This document shows positions 33,972 to 44,350 of a DNA stretch of 64,000 nucleotides, piece after piece (the stretch's first letter is position 1; every line of letters begins with the position of its first letter). Origin of the DNA: Flavobacteriales bacterium (lineage in GTDB: Bacteria > Bacteroidota > Bacteroidia > Flavobacteriales_F > PHOS-HE28). Under the pieces are notes generated by a model. The model had not been told where the DNA came from. It saw only the letters and a list, made by a program, of their open reading frames with translations, and made no database searches. Location: assembly GCA_016710015.1 (NCBI GenBank), contig JADJLR010000001.1, forward strand, positions 964,501-1,028,500, written 5' to 3'. A program made the translations under genes and the position numbers.

Positions 33972-34540
33972 GCGTGTTCCCTTGAAGCAACGAGTCCCAC
34001 ATAGATACGGCCCACGAGGAAACCGACCAGTGTACCCCAAAGGCCACCGACCAGAACATCACCGGGATAATGCACACCGAGGTAGACGCGGCTGTACGCG
34101 ATGAGTGCGGCCCAGAGCAGCAGGGCGGCCGTGGCCCAACGCGGTGTACTCCGCAAGGCCATGCTCATGAAAACGGCGATGGCAAAATGATTGCTCGCAT
34201 GCGAGGAAACGAAGCCGTACTTGCCACCACACGAGGCGTACACCAGGTGGACCTTCCCTTCCAGCAGCGGCTCGAAGCACGGGCGCAGGCGTTGCACGGT
34301 CTCTTTGAAAAGCAGGACCGAACCCTTGTCCGCCATGAAGATCAGCAAGGCGATGGAAGGCACTGCCCAAGCCAAACCGCGCCATCCGAAACGCCGTTGC
34401 AGAACGATCAACAACAGGAGGTATAACGGGATCCAGATGAACCGATCGCTCACGACGCGCATCACCTCATCCGCCCAAGGCGCATGCAGGCCGTTGAGCA
34501 CCAAGAAGGCCGCTCGATCCAAGGCTTCGAGCTGTTCCAT
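33968..34540 (-). CDS. PAP2 family phosphatase
   Basis: A 190-residue integral membrane phosphatase. The three PAP2 motifs are present: KETVQRLRP (residues about 82-90), SSHASNH (about 112-118) and SRVYLGVHYPGD (about 149-160), giving the nucleophilic and proton-donor histidines. Substrates in the family are undecaprenyl diphosphate and other lipid phosphates. It follows obg after a four-base gap and overlaps crcB. Confidence 0.9.
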   Translation of the reverse strand: MEQLEALDRAAFLVLNGLHAPWADEVMRVVSDRFIWIPLYLLLLIVLQRRFGWRGLAWAVPSIALLIFMADKGSVLLFKETVQRLRPCFEPLLEGKVHLVYASCGGKYGFVSSHASNHFAIAVFMSMALRSTPRWATAALLLWAALIAYSRVYLGVHYPGDVLVGGLWGTLVGFLVGRIYVGLVASREHA

Positions 34541-34544
34541 CGTA

Positions 34545-35551
34545 TTAGTCCACGTGGTTCGCAGGGAAGGTGCTATGCAATCGCTTCCACAGCATGTCCT
34601 TCAATTCGTTCAAGCCGGTACCGGCCACACTGCTGATCATCACATGCTTCACGTTGCGCGGTAGCTCCTTCGCCAACTGTTGCATCATCACCTCGTCGAT
34701 CATGTCGCACTTGGTGATGGCGAGCATGCGCTCCTTGTCCAACAATTCCGGAGAATACTGCTCCAGCTCATTGAGCAATATGGCATACTCCTTCTTCACA
34801 TCCGCGGTATCCACCGGGATCATGAAGAGCAACACGCTGTTCCGTTCGATGTGGCGCAGGAAACGCAAGCCAAGACCCTTTCCCTCATGCGCTCCTTCGA
34901 TGATGCCCGGAATATCCGCCACCACGAAGCTCTTGCCATCGTGGTAGGAAACGATACCGAGGTTCGGCACCAGCGTGGTAAAGGCATAATCCGCGATCTT
35001 GGGTTTGGCCGCGGAGATCACACTGAGCAAGGTGCTTTTACCGGCGTTGGGGAAACCGACCAGGCCCACATCGGCAAGTACTTTCAATTCCACCGCGACC
35101 CACTTCTCGATCCGGGTTCGCCGGGCTGCGCGAAACGTGGGGTTTGGTTCGTGGCGGTCTTGAAGTGCTGGTTGCCCTGCCCACCACGACCACCGGGAAA
35201 GAGGATGTACTCTTCGCCGTCCTTGGTCACTTCGCAAAGCACTTCGTTGGTCTCGTCGTCCTTCACGATCGACCCCAGGGGCAGTTCGATCACCTGGTCC
35301 TTGCCACTGGCACCGGAGCTCTGGTTGCTGTAGCCCACTTGGCCATCCTCCGCGATCACGTGTTTGGTGTAGCGCAGGTGCAGCAAGGTCCAGAGCTGTG
35401 CATTGCCCCGCACGATCACATGCCCTCCACGCCCGCCGTCGCCGCCATCGGGGCCGCCTTTGGGCATGTACTTCTCGCGCCGCAGGTGGCTGCTGCCCTT
35501 GCCTCCTTTACCGGAGCGGCATTCGATGCGGATGTGGTCGATGAAATTCAT
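34545..35551 (-). CDS. obg: GTPase Obg, apparent frameshift near 35112
   Basis: A 335-residue Obg/CgtA GTPase, needed for large-subunit ribosome assembly. The glycine-rich Obg fold is intact (CRSGKGGKGSSHLRREKYMP, GGPDGGDGGRGGHVIV), as are G1 (GFPNAGKST), G3 (DIPGIIEGA) and G4 (TKCD). The two halves are in different frames. One missing G at about 35111-35115 explains this: restoring it gives EPGIEKWVAVELKVLADVGL. As the gene is essential in most bacteria, a consensus error is the better reading. In Flavobacteriales it normally follows hpt and adk, which lie 2.5 kb upstream here. Confidence 0.9.
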
Positions 35552-35654
35552 TCGGGCGCAAAGGTCGCGATTGGCGGCTCGATGCCAAGCAGCACGAAGT
35601 CCGATCCACCTGTCTTGCATTCGTAGTACCTTCATTTCTGCCAATTCCCATACC

Positions 35655-37934
35655 ATGAACCAACTCCAACGCCTTGTGCTTAGTTCTTTCTTGGTTTTGG
35701 CCGGAGTAGCTGGTCAGGCTCAAGCCTACATTCCGGACCCCGTGATGCGGGACTGGTTGAACGAGGTTCTACCTGGATCCGTAGATGGTGCCGGGGTCAT
35801 GGACACGTTGCATGCAGGGATACCCCTGTTGGATACGGTCATTTTCTCAATTCCTGGCATGGGAAATTCAGTCGACCTGTTCGGACTACAGTTCTTGGAT
35901 GCCCTGGTCCGTTTCAACGTAAGCGCATATGCGGACCTGGTGGCAATGAACTTTCCCGCTACACTCGAGGATCTCACCATCAGTATATCAACTGGTTCCG
36001 TCACTTTGGGGACCCTCCCTGAAAGCTTGGATCGAATGGTCGTTGGGTCCAATTCTGCAGGATTCTCACTTGACATCCTCGCCATGCCGGATTCGATGGG
36101 ATCCATGTTGTTGGTTGAACTCACCGACCTCACCTGCGCATCTCCGGGCTATGTCGAGTACTTGCACATTTCATTCGCCATACCTTCCACTGAAGACATT
36201 TCATTACCGGCGATCAACACATCATTCTTGTGGCTCGATTACATGTCAACTGTCGCCTATGATCTATCTGCAATGACCGCTTCGTCTGTGTCAATGCCCG
36301 CCTTCGGTGTTTGGTCGGAGTTGGAATGGCCCGCTGGGGTTCGGAGCATTACCATGGATTTTATCACAGGACCTTTGCCAGCATGGCCCTCCACACTGGA
36401 GTTTCTTCGTATGGGCCTCGTAGAAGGCTGTCTGCCGCCATTCCCGAACGGACTGTCCACTTTACACTTCACCTCTAGGACACCATGCATCCCGAATTGG
36501 CCAGATTCGCTGGTCTCGATTTATCCGAATTTTGGTGAACAGATCACCGAAGCCAACGCAACGTTTTGCTCCGTCCTCAACAGTACGTGTCCTGGATCCT
36601 ATCCGGGCATCAGTGGGCGTGTCTTCGTGGACACCGATGGTGATGGGCAGTACGACCCCGGGGAGTCCGGCCTGCAACAAGCGAACGTGACCGCGCAACC
36701 CAATGGCAACACGGTGGGCTGCGGTACCGATGGCCTATGGGAGATCGGCGTAGCGCCCGGTGTATACGTCGTCAATGCTGCTGTAAACTATCCCTACCTC
36801 GAGAGCATGACCCCGGCAACACACAGTGCCGATGTGCAGGTGATGGGGAGCATCGATGTCGGCAACGATTTCGCCGTTACACTCACCCCCAACATCGCCG
36901 ACCTACGAACATGGCTTTGGGCAGTACCCGCACGCCCCGGCTTCGACAACCGGCTTTACCTCACCTGCCAGAACTACGGTACCATGGCGTTGGACGCCGA
37001 ACTCACCCTCACTTTTGATGGTGACCAAACATGGGTAGGCAGTTCCATCACACCTGCATCCACCACAGCGACATCGGCCACGTGGAGTTTCCCTGCCATG
37101 TCCATCGGCACCACGACCACGTTGACCGTTGATCTGCATACAGCGGCAACCGTACCGATCAACACCCCGATCGAACACCTGCTCGTTGCCAGTTCGCCGA
37201 TCGCGGATGAAACGCCGGAGGACAATGCCGCACACTTCTCGGATATCGTGGTGGGCAGCTACGACCCGAACAATAAACTACTCAGCCCCGCCAAGCTCTC
37301 CCCGGAAGTGGTGGCGGTCGGAGAAACACCGATCGAATACACCATACGCTTCCAGAACACGGGCACCTACTTGGCCGAACGCGTAGTGATCCTGGACACG
37401 CTTTCCGAGGACCTGCAATGGGCGAGCATCCGCTTCTTGGACAGCAGCCACCCGAACCACTGGTACGTAACGGATGGCGTCCTGCACGTGATCCATAACG
37501 ACATCAACCTACCGGACAGCACGAGCGATGAAGCGGGCAGTCACGGCTTTGTGCGCTTCAGCATATTGCCGAACACCAACCTGACCAACGGTAGCGTGAT
37601 CGAGAACATCGCGCACATCGTCTTCGATTTCAATGCACCCATCATCACACCACCGGCGGTGTTCAGTGTGGATGTGCTGGCTAGTGTCGCGGAAGAGGCA
37701 GGAAACGCATTCCGCATCTACCCCAACCCGGTGCATGACCGCTTGTGGATCACGTTACCAGAAACACACGAACCGGTGATCAACTACACGATCACTGATC
37801 TGCTCGGAAAGGTGCAAGCGAGCGGTGCGTCAACCAGCGGTGGTGTGAATGTACGCGAACTCGCTTCCGGATTGTACACGTTGAAGGTGGATCACCTTGG
37901 TGAACCGAAAAGCGTGCGTTTCGTGAAGGAGTGA
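35655..37934 (+). CDS. large T9SS-exported surface protein
   Basis: A 759-residue secreted protein. The ATG at 35655 gives a signal peptide (LVLSSFLVLAGVAGQAQA). Residues about 20-310 contain an irregular repeat region like leucine-rich or 'adhesin' solenoids (FPATLEDLTISIST, LPESLDRMVV). A SdrD-B-like module follows with GRVFVDTDGDGQYDPGESGL near 320. A DUF11/DUF7619-like domain has VGSYDPNNKLLSP and IEYTIRFQNTGT. The end is a type A sorting domain (AFRIYPNPVHDRLWITLP, ending ASGLYTLKVDHLG). It is inverted relative to its hpt-adk-obg neighbours. Confidence 0.85.
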   Translation: MNQLQRLVLSSFLVLAGVAGQAQAYIPDPVMRDWLNEVLPGSVDGAGVMDTLHAGIPLLDTVIFSIPGMGNSVDLFGLQFLDALVRFNVSAYADLVAMNFPATLEDLTISISTGSVTLGTLPESLDRMVVGSNSAGFSLDILAMPDSMGSMLLVELTDLTCASPGYVEYLHISFAIPSTEDISLPAINTSFLWLDYMSTVAYDLSAMTASSVSMPAFGVWSELEWPAGVRSITMDFITGPLPAWPSTLEFLRMGLVEGCLPPFPNGLSTLHFTSRTPCIPNWPDSLVSIYPNFGEQITEANATFCSVLNSTCPGSYPGISGRVFVDTDGDGQYDPGESGLQQANVTAQPNGNTVGCGTDGLWEIGVAPGVYVVNAAVNYPYLESMTPATHSADVQVMGSIDVGNDFAVTLTPNIADLRTWLWAVPARPGFDNRLYLTCQNYGTMALDAELTLTFDGDQTWVGSSITPASTTATSATWSFPAMSIGTTTTLTVDLHTAATVPINTPIEHLLVASSPIADETPEDNAAHFSDIVVGSYDPNNKLLSPAKLSPEVVAVGETPIEYTIRFQNTGTYLAERVVILDTLSEDLQWASIRFLDSSHPNHWYVTDGVLHVIHNDINLPDSTSDEAGSHGFVRFSILPNTNLTNGSVIENIAHIVFDFNAPIITPPAVFSVDVLASVAEEAGNAFRIYPNPVHDRLWITLPETHEPVINYTITDLLGKVQASGASTSGGVNVRELASGLYTLKVDHLGEPKSVRFVKE

Positions 37935-38005
37935 GCACGTCTCAACTCCGACCCTCGTTCATCACAACAAGCAACGATGGCCACGTGTCAGGAACCAACA
38001 TGTCG

Positions 38006-38043
38006 CACATGACCACATGACCACATGTCCACATGACCTCATG
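38006..38043. repeat. short ACATGACC tandem repeat
   Basis: About four copies of an 8-bp unit (CACATGAC, CACATGAC, CACATGTC, CACATGAC) between the convergent T9SS gene and adk. No stem-loop terminator is seen here. It may be a simple microsatellite. Confidence 0.6.
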
Positions 38044-38045
38044 CC

Positions 38046-38616
38046 CTACCCAATGGCCTTCACCAACCGCGCCGTGATATCTGCTAGCGAACCAACACCG
38101 TCTATGGCCTTGTACTTCCCTTGGGCCTTGTAGTAGTCCTTCAAGGGTGATGTCTCGCGTGCGTAAACGGTGATGCGCTTCCGTGCGGTGGCCTCCTCTT
38201 GGTCGTCCACCCGGCCGCTGGTCTTGCCGCGTTCCAGCAACCGTTTCACCACTTCCTCTTCCGGCACTTCCAGCGAGAGCATGGCCACGATGGGTTCGCT
38301 CTTGGCGTTCAGCATTTCATCCAAGGCCTGCGCTTGTGCCTCCGTGCGTGGGAAACCGTCGAAGATGAAACCGGGGGCTTCGTTGTGGGCTTCCATCATG
38401 TTGCGGATCATGCCGATCACGATGTTGTCCGCAACCAGTTCGCCGTTGTCCATCAGTTCCTTGGCGGCGAGGCCCAATTCGGTCTCGGCCTTCAGTTCTG
38501 CGCGGAGCAGATCGCCGGTACTGAGGTGAACGAGGTTGAATTTCTCGATCAGGAAATTGCTCTGTATTCCCTTGCCAGCCCCGGAGGCCGAAGAGGACGA
38601 TGTTCAGTTTGCTCAT
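38046..38616 (-). CDS. adk: adenylate kinase, apparent frameshift in the P-loop
   Basis: A 190-residue adenylate kinase (AMP + ATP to 2 ADP). MSKLNIVLFG is in one frame; two bases are missing in the C/G runs near 38575-38590, and the reading resumes as SGAGKGIQSNFLIEKFNLVH. Restoring them gives the expected FGPPGAGKG P-loop. LVHLSTGDLLR, FIFDGFPRTEAQAQALDE and ERGKTSGRVDD (lid) follow. Both lesions are in homopolymers and the gene is essential, so error is more likely than decay. Its start overlaps the hpt stop by four bases. Confidence 0.88.
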
Positions 38617-39026
38617 GGTTTCTGTTCGATGATGCGGTAGATGCCCGGTAGGTTACGCCCCAGACCGTCGTGGTCCAGGCTTGGATCCTACCACGAACGC
38701 ATTGGGAATGCGCACCGCGACATGTTCAATGGGAATGGTCTGTTCGTAGGCGTCCGGTTTGAAGAGCAAAGTGGCGATGCTCACACTGGCCGGGTGATGG
38801 TCCGCCAAGGCCTCGAGGATGTGCTTCACCGTATTGCCGGTATCCACGATGTCCTCCACCACCACCACGTGGCGGCCTTCGATCCGTTCGTTCAGCCCGA
38901 TCAGATCCGTAACGCGGCCGGTACTGCTTGTGCCGAGGTAGCTGGCCACCTTCACGAAGGTGATCTCGCACTCGATATCCAACCGTTTCATCAGTTCGGC
39001 CGCAAAGAAGAAAAACTGACCTGCCG
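38613..39026 (-). pseudogene. hpt: hypoxanthine phosphoribosyltransferase, 5' end missing
   Basis: Purine-salvage enzyme remnant. From FFFFAAELMKRLDIECEITF onward the family is clear: SYLGTSSTGRV, then the PRPP motif VVVVEDIVDTGNT and TLLFKPDAYEQ. A frameshift near 38683 moves the end (LDHDGLGRNLPGIYRII) to another frame. The first 45 or so residues expected for the family are absent; upstream of about 39026 the sequence belongs to the accessory island. Either the island junction cut the gene or the assembly is wrong here. Its stop overlaps the adk start. Confidence 0.75.
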
Positions 39027-39055
39027 CCGGGGTTTTGCACCAGAGAGGAGCGGGC

Positions 39056-39677
39056 TTAGGCCGCAGCCATTACTCTGGTCACCTGGTTCGCTCTTGCTGC
39101 TTTCGCCGGCGGAGCCGATCGCACTCACCGTGAAAGTAGAACTTACCGGGCTCTAGGCGATCCACATTGAACCGTTGCTTGTGGTGCCGCTCACCAAGGT
39201 CCACACATAGGGGCTGTTGGTGGTGCTGATGTACATGTTGTACACACGCGTTCCCGAAGGCCCATTCCACCCAAGCTTGCGCGGCCACGGTGCTGGTAAG
39301 GCGGCTTGCAACCTTGGTGGGTGGGGGCAACTCGCCAAAGGTTCGTTCTCGCCGCATCGGCAGGCCGGGGTGAGGAGTTTGGACTTGTCACCGGCGGCTT
39401 CACCGTTGATCGAGTCACAGAGCTTTGGCCAACTGCGCCATCAACACATCCTCTCAGCGATCCGCTCGGGGCCTACAAGTTCGTGGTCTCCGGTGCGGGC
39501 CATGGTAATGGCACTGTCCAGTGTATCCGCTGCGTCTCCACTCGGCCACCTGCGCCGCCAAAGCGGTGAAGTTGGCGTTGCCTTTCATCTTCGTGACCGT
39601 GAACCGCGCTTGGTCCAATTTGGCCAGGGTGCTGGCCCCCTCTTTAGCCGTACAACTACTCTTACTATTTGTTTCAT
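39056..39677 (-). pseudogene. fibronectin type III protein, multiple frameshifts
   Basis: Read across frames, this is one protein of about 200 residues starting MKQIVRVVVRL. KEGASTLAKLDQARFTVTKM and GNANFTALAAQVAE come first, then a helical part (ADTLDSAITMARTGDHELV, LMAQLAKALCDSINGEAAGD). A fibronectin III domain follows in pieces (RVYNMYISTTNSPYVWTLV, LEPGKFYF, VSAIGSAGESSKSEP) and the end is VMAAA. I recall this family, with an Fn3 domain and no known function, in related genomes. At least five frame changes in 620 bases point to decay or very poor consensus quality. Confidence 0.65.
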
Positions 39678-40874
39678 GACGGTATTGAATGGTCCGGGTT
39701 GTTACCCGGGTTTGAACTCCGGTCCGAACGAAAAGTCCGGTTTCCGGGGTCGGCGTTGTCAAAGCGCCTTCCAGACCAGTGAATCGCAAAACGCCGGGAA
39801 GCGTGTTGCAGCCCATTCGTCGAAATTCTTGCAACACCATGCCCAGCGCGGAAAAGCGTTGTGTGCCGTGCCCTGCGCGTGGGCAAAATGTCACGTTTTT
39901 CGGCATATGCATTCGCATTGCCGCAAATGCAGCAGGAATGCGGCTGTTCTTGTGGCATTTGCCACCCCTTCCGCAGCATGTGCGCACCTTCCAATGCACC
40001 TGCGGCCAGTGCCAGCACCCACCGCCCGTGCGGTGGCACCTGGTCCACCTTCCGCTGCACGCACGGCCTGTACCACGGCACCAGATCGCCCAAGCCACAA
40101 GCCGAACGGCCTATGCAGCAGCACCTGGAAGCCGGTGCCACAGCACAGGCCACTTTCGCCGCATTGCCGCTGTGCGGCCTACGCAATACGCCATTGACCA
40201 ACGAACTTCCAGCCCATGCCCACCGAACTGAATCCGTATCTACTTTCGAGTAATGGTGCGCTTGGTCGGGTTGGCCGTGGGAGTTTTCGTTCATGGGCGC
40301 GCATGAGCATGTGAGGGTATCGTGCTGCTGAGCCACCGGCGCTTACTCTGTTGCCCATGGCCCCCATGCGATATAAACCAAGGCTACCGCACCCGGGCCC
40401 GCAAGACCTTGTGCAAACAATGGGTGCGCGGCCCGCCGTTTCGTGCGCCGCACAGACCCCCTGCTTGGCCGGTCCCTACCACTATTATGCTGGCAGGCCG
40501 AGGCCGTGCGCGTGGTGCCTTGCGGCGGGCTGCTGTACCCCAAGGACTGTGCGGCCAGTTCTGCTTGCAGTTCCGGTTGCGCCGCACCCGCAGCTTGACC
40601 AATGTGGAAGCACTCCACTTCTACTACAAGGTGGGTGTGGTTGCCGCGTGCGGCGCCCTGGCAGCCGCCTGGTGCCCCAAGCTGTGGGCACCCATCCCCG
40701 CCGAGTGCCTACAAGTGGTCCGCTGGCTTAGCAGCGATGGGCGGTTCTGGAATGTGGAAGTGAGGGTGGTGGCGGAGGTTGGCAGGGGCTGTGCGGAGAT
40801 CGATGGATGGTGTACTTTCATCATCGCATGATAATGGAAGCACAAATGGAAGACAAGAGTTTCCGGCTACGAGG
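39678..40874. other. 1.2-kb stretch without recognisable genes
   Basis: Long open frames exist on both strands, as expected at high GC, but none has a family resemblance, a credible start or sensible composition; their translations are rich in His, Pro, Cys and Arg, typical of non-coding frames. Bases around 39680-39760 probably contain the promoter of the broken Fn3 gene. The rest may be decayed sequence or low-quality consensus. Confidence 0.5.
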
Positions 40875-40918
40875 CCGCAGGGTCGTCCAGCACCGGCTAC
40901 TCGCCGAGCGGGCCAGAC
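40875..40918 (-). repeat. REP sequence at the right end of IS110 copy A
   Basis: On the minus strand GTCTGGCCCGCTCGGCGAGT continues to GGACGACCCTGCGG. It matches 47799-47843 closely and shares its two ends (GTCTG.CC and GGACG.CCCTGCG) with 47066-47100 and 50902-50937. Confidence 0.75.
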
Positions 40919-41107
40919 CTATTCTATGTCATTTGCAAGCATTACGATGAGTTTATTTTAGGCATGAGGAACTCCAGGCATGTGCCAAGGGCGACGTGCC
41001 CCCGACACATGTTCATGCCCGTCGTTCATCGCGCCTATCCTGGCAGGTTGCTCTCCAGCAGAGCCTACTTCCGTTTGGGCGCGATGCACAAAGTTGCAAC
41101 TAGTGGT

Positions 41108-42110
41108 TCAGGTCGTTGTTATCGGTCGCCGTTCGTAGGGCCTGTTGTTCCGGATCACGCGCACACGCGATGCACGAGCTTGTTGCGCACCGCATTGACC
41201 ACCAGGATCGGCTTCTTGCCTTCAGCACGCTTGCGCTCGAAGTACTGGCGCAGTTCACCGGGTTCGCGCACACTTACCAGCGCGGACATGTGCAGCAAGG
41301 TCTTGAGCGACTTATCAGCTTGATGCGACACTTGGGTGCGGCCACGCACGCTGCTGCCTGAGCCTGCGCTCGAAGGGTGCGACACCGGCATGGCACGAGG
41401 CTGGCGCGGCGTGTTGAAGCGTGCAAAGCCATCGGTGCAGGCCACCCAGGTATGCGGCGAGCTGCGGGCCAACGCCGGGTATGGTGCGCAACCAGATCGT
41501 ACTGCCGTTCGGTCTGTGGATCGGTCCCTGATCTCGGCAAGGATCAGAGGCATCCACATGGGCCACGAGTTGGTCCTCAAGCTGATCGTCGCTTGTCGAT
41601 GCGATCGAACTCGGTCCTTAGCCGGCGGTCCATATAGCGGTTCAGGTCCGTGATGTGAGTCCTATGCCTGGCCCGGCTACGCACTAGGTGGTTCCTACGT
41701 GTGATCAAATGCTTGAGCCGGTCCAGCTTCAGGTTCTGTGCTGTGAACAATCTGGCTTTCTCATGGAAGGTGCGTGCATACTGCGCGATGCGCAGGGCAT
41801 CCACCTTGTCGTTCTTCACGCGCTTGATACCCATGCTCTGCTGGATGTCGTTGGGGTGCGCCAACCAAGCATGCCACTGCTGCCCAACGATCAGGTTCAG
41901 CATCATCAGTGTGTAGTGCCCGGTTGCTTCCAAGCAGATCAAACTCTTGCCCACCTCCACACCGTGACGCTTACTCCACTGACCCATCAACTTCATCACC
42001 GCCTTGCGGTCGTTCTCTATTTGCACGCTCTCAAGGTGCGTGCCTTTTCCATCCAGCAGTGCGAAGTCTAGTGTCGCGCTGCTCACGTCAATGCCTATCC
42101 AATGTTCCAT
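41108..42110 (-). pseudogene. IS110 transposase, copy A, frameshifted
   Basis: The N-terminal DEDD (RuvC-like) domain is intact: HWIGIDVSSATLDFALLDGK, LICLEATGHYTLMMLNLIVG, KNDKVDALRIAQYAR. After IDKRRSA (about 41580) the reading breaks into other frames: DALILAEIRD-like pieces, TIPGVGPQLAAYLGG, TDGFARFNTP, GVAPFERR, then SSVRGRTQVSHQADKSLKTL and HMSALVSVREPGEL to the end. These form the C-terminal transposase_20 domain with its catalytic serine region. It is the best-preserved of the three copies yet still needs several indels corrected. Confidence 0.8.
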
Positions 42111-42366
42111 CAACAGTTACATTTGGGTTGTACAAACGATCGCTGGAGAGGCTGAGCGACAGGTCCGATGCTCCATGACTCTAATAGGCCCTTACGCCTG
42201 CAATTCTATCCGGAGCCTAAGACCTGAGATGACCATGGGTACCGATAGGTCTCATAGGGCTGTTCCCTATCTGCGGAGTTGGTTCACCCACGGCCAGGCT
42301 CAGTTCTCTTCAGTGATCTATCACTCGACAAGGAAGCAACTCCTTATCGACCGTGCAAGACTAGAG
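42111..42366 (-). ncRNA. candidate bridge RNA region, IS110 copy A
   Basis: A 256-base non-coding left end between the element border and the transposase start, nearly identical in the three copies. In IS110-group elements such as IS621 this region encodes the bridge RNA that pairs with donor and target. A hairpin (CGATAAGGA/TCCTTGTCG) near the border and further short inverted repeats are visible. RNA identity is an inference from family and position; I could not assign guide loops. Confidence 0.5.
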
Positions 42367-42418
42367 CCGGCGGAGGTTTGGTGGCGGGGTTGCGATCAGT
42401 GCTCACCCTGCGGAGGTT
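42367..42418 (-). repeat. REP-associated flank at the left end of IS110 copy A
   Basis: On the minus strand this reads ACCTCCGCAGGGTGAGCACT, GATCGCAACCCCGCCACC and AAACCTCCGCCGG up to the element. The same block occurs at 47012-47064 without an insertion and at 49145-49200 beside copy B. Confidence 0.7.
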
Positions 42419-44350
42419 TAAGTACGATGCGCTCGGCCAACTTACCCAAGCCCAGTTCGCAACGGTGAATGCACCTGTGCAAGACCAGAATTCTACGTAC
42501 CTCCCACCGAGCTACACCCCCAGCACCAACTACAAACTTTGGAACCTCACCTACGACAAGAACGGCAATCTACAGACCCTCGACCGGAACGGACGCGGTG
42601 AAGGCTTGGCCATGGACCACTCGCCTACACCTATGCACTCGATGGCAATGGCCACAAGACCAACAACCGCCTGCTACAGGTGACCGATGAGGTAAACACC
42701 AGTGCTTATCACACCAGCTTCCAACTGCCTGCTGGCCAAGGGTCGAACAACTACAGTTACAACGCCATGGGCCAACTGACCGGCGATGCGCTGGAGGGCA
42801 AGTACTACACCTACTACGCCAATGGAAGGGTAAAGGCTGTGCATGCTGATGCTGCGAGAACCCAGACACTGGCCAGCTTCACCTACGATGCCGCTGGGAA
42901 CCGTCTTTTGAAGGTGGCCTATGCCACCGATGGCACCACCCCAACGGAACGCACCTGGTACCTGCGCGATGGCAGCGGCGGTGTGATGAGCTACGCCATA
43001 GAAGATGTGGCGTTACAGACCACCACCGAGGAATTGCCCATTGCAGGTGTTGGCAGCTACCTGCGTGCAAGCTTGAGGACGCGCTACGAAGTGAGCGACC
43101 ACCTGGGCAATACACGAGTCTCCTTCACCACCGATGGCAATGGCGATGTGCTTGTAATTGAAGCGCACGACTACTACCCTCACGGCGGCCTCCTTCCTGG
43201 TCGACAACTGAGTGGCACCGGCGGTAGCCCCCTCGCCTACCAAGGCCAGGAATATGACCCAGAAGTGGGGCTCACCGCTTTTAACCTACGCCAATACGAT
43301 GGGCGCATAGGCCGATGGCTCACCACCGACCCTTACGGCCAGCACCATAGCCCCTACCTGGCCATGAGCAACAACCCGGTGAGTTTCGTGGATCCGGATG
43401 GGGGGTATGATCAGCGGGACCGACTTATTGATGAAATATGGGATTCGGGCTTGGGGCTCTCCGCAGCGTTCTCGAATTGGGACGAGTACTACCTCTATCG
43501 GGACGAACAGGACCAGTATGACCAGGGATACATGGTGGAGGATTATCAGGCCTACTATTCCTACCAGTACTGCCAGTGGAGGCAGGTGGTCACCATAGGT
43601 GGTAGGTCCGAGAGCGTATTGATGCAGACGAAGCGCAGCCATGAACGCATCAATGTATACATCTCTAGACGGCATATGACCACTGGAGAGCGCATCTACG
43701 AGCGGGTTTCGCGCAATTTGAAACAGAGACCCGGCTACTTCGATGGTATGGGTACAGAAATGGCATCGGGCTTCATGGAGACCTTGCACACCTCGTTGGA
43801 CCTTGTTGGTATGGCACCAGGCATTGGCGAAGGGGCCGATGTCGTCAATGGCTTGATCTATCTGGCCGAGGGAGACCGTTGGAACGCAGGCATTAGCTTT
43901 GCCGGTGCCGCTGTGGTTGTCGGTGGCCAGGCCATTACGGGGGCCAGGTTGATGGCCAAGGGGACGGCTGGTGCCGCAAAGACGGCAACTCGATGGGGGC
44001 CAACAACTGGAGCAGGCCCATTGGGTGAGAGAATTGCCGCTACGTTCAGAGGCGGTTCATACACGGAAATGGTGACGCAGGAGGCGACTACACTTTACCG
44101 GGCTTACGGTGGAAACGCTGAAGAGCTTGGTTCGTATTGGACGCGAACCGCTCCGACAGGTCCGCTACAAACGAGAATTGATGGTGCTCTTCTTCCTAAG
44201 TGGGGCAATACCGCTGAGAGTGTTTCTAGGATTACGGTTCCAAAGGGGACTACGATTTATGACGGATTTGCCGCCCCGCAAGGAAACCTAATGGGAGGCG
44301 GCAGCCAAGTGTTCATCCCTCAAGTAAATCCACAATGGCTAGTGAAATGA
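42419..44350 (+). CDS. RHS repeat protein with TNT-like C-terminal toxin, 5' truncated and frameshifted
   Basis: The tail of an RHS polymorphic toxin. It enters abruptly at KYDALGQLTQAQFATVNAP next to the REP/IS110 copy A, so its 5' part is missing. A missing A near 42621 shifts the frame (GLAMDH / LAYTYALDGNG). YD-type repeats (YSYNAMGQLTGDALEGKYYT) lead to the RHS core, closing with SPYLAMSNNPVSFVDPDG, then a pre-toxin segment with LDLVGMAPGIGEGADVVNGL. The last 110 residues are unique: LYRAYGGNAEELGSYWT, PKWGNTAESVSRITVPKGTT and MGGGSQVFIPQ. Their order resembles NAD-hydrolysing TNT-type toxins, a tentative assignment. The next gene is the candidate immunity protein. Confidence 0.75.

Larger units (their letters stand above)
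40919..42366 (-). mobile_element. IS110-family element, copy A
   Basis: About 1448 bp, bounded by comparison of three copies: the right end is GACATAGAATAG (minus strand) and the left end CTCTAGTCTTGCACGG. No terminal inverted repeats are seen, as expected for IS110. It lies between a REP (40875-40918) and CCTCCGCCGG on the other side; joining the flanks recreates the empty site at 47055-47080. It separates the upstream DNA from the truncated first RHS gene. Confidence 0.8.

Noticed and set aside
39217..40197. Long plus-strand frame of 326 codons
   Set aside because: It runs antisense through the clear Fn3 pieces and has His/Pro/Cys-rich composition typical of non-coding frames at high GC.
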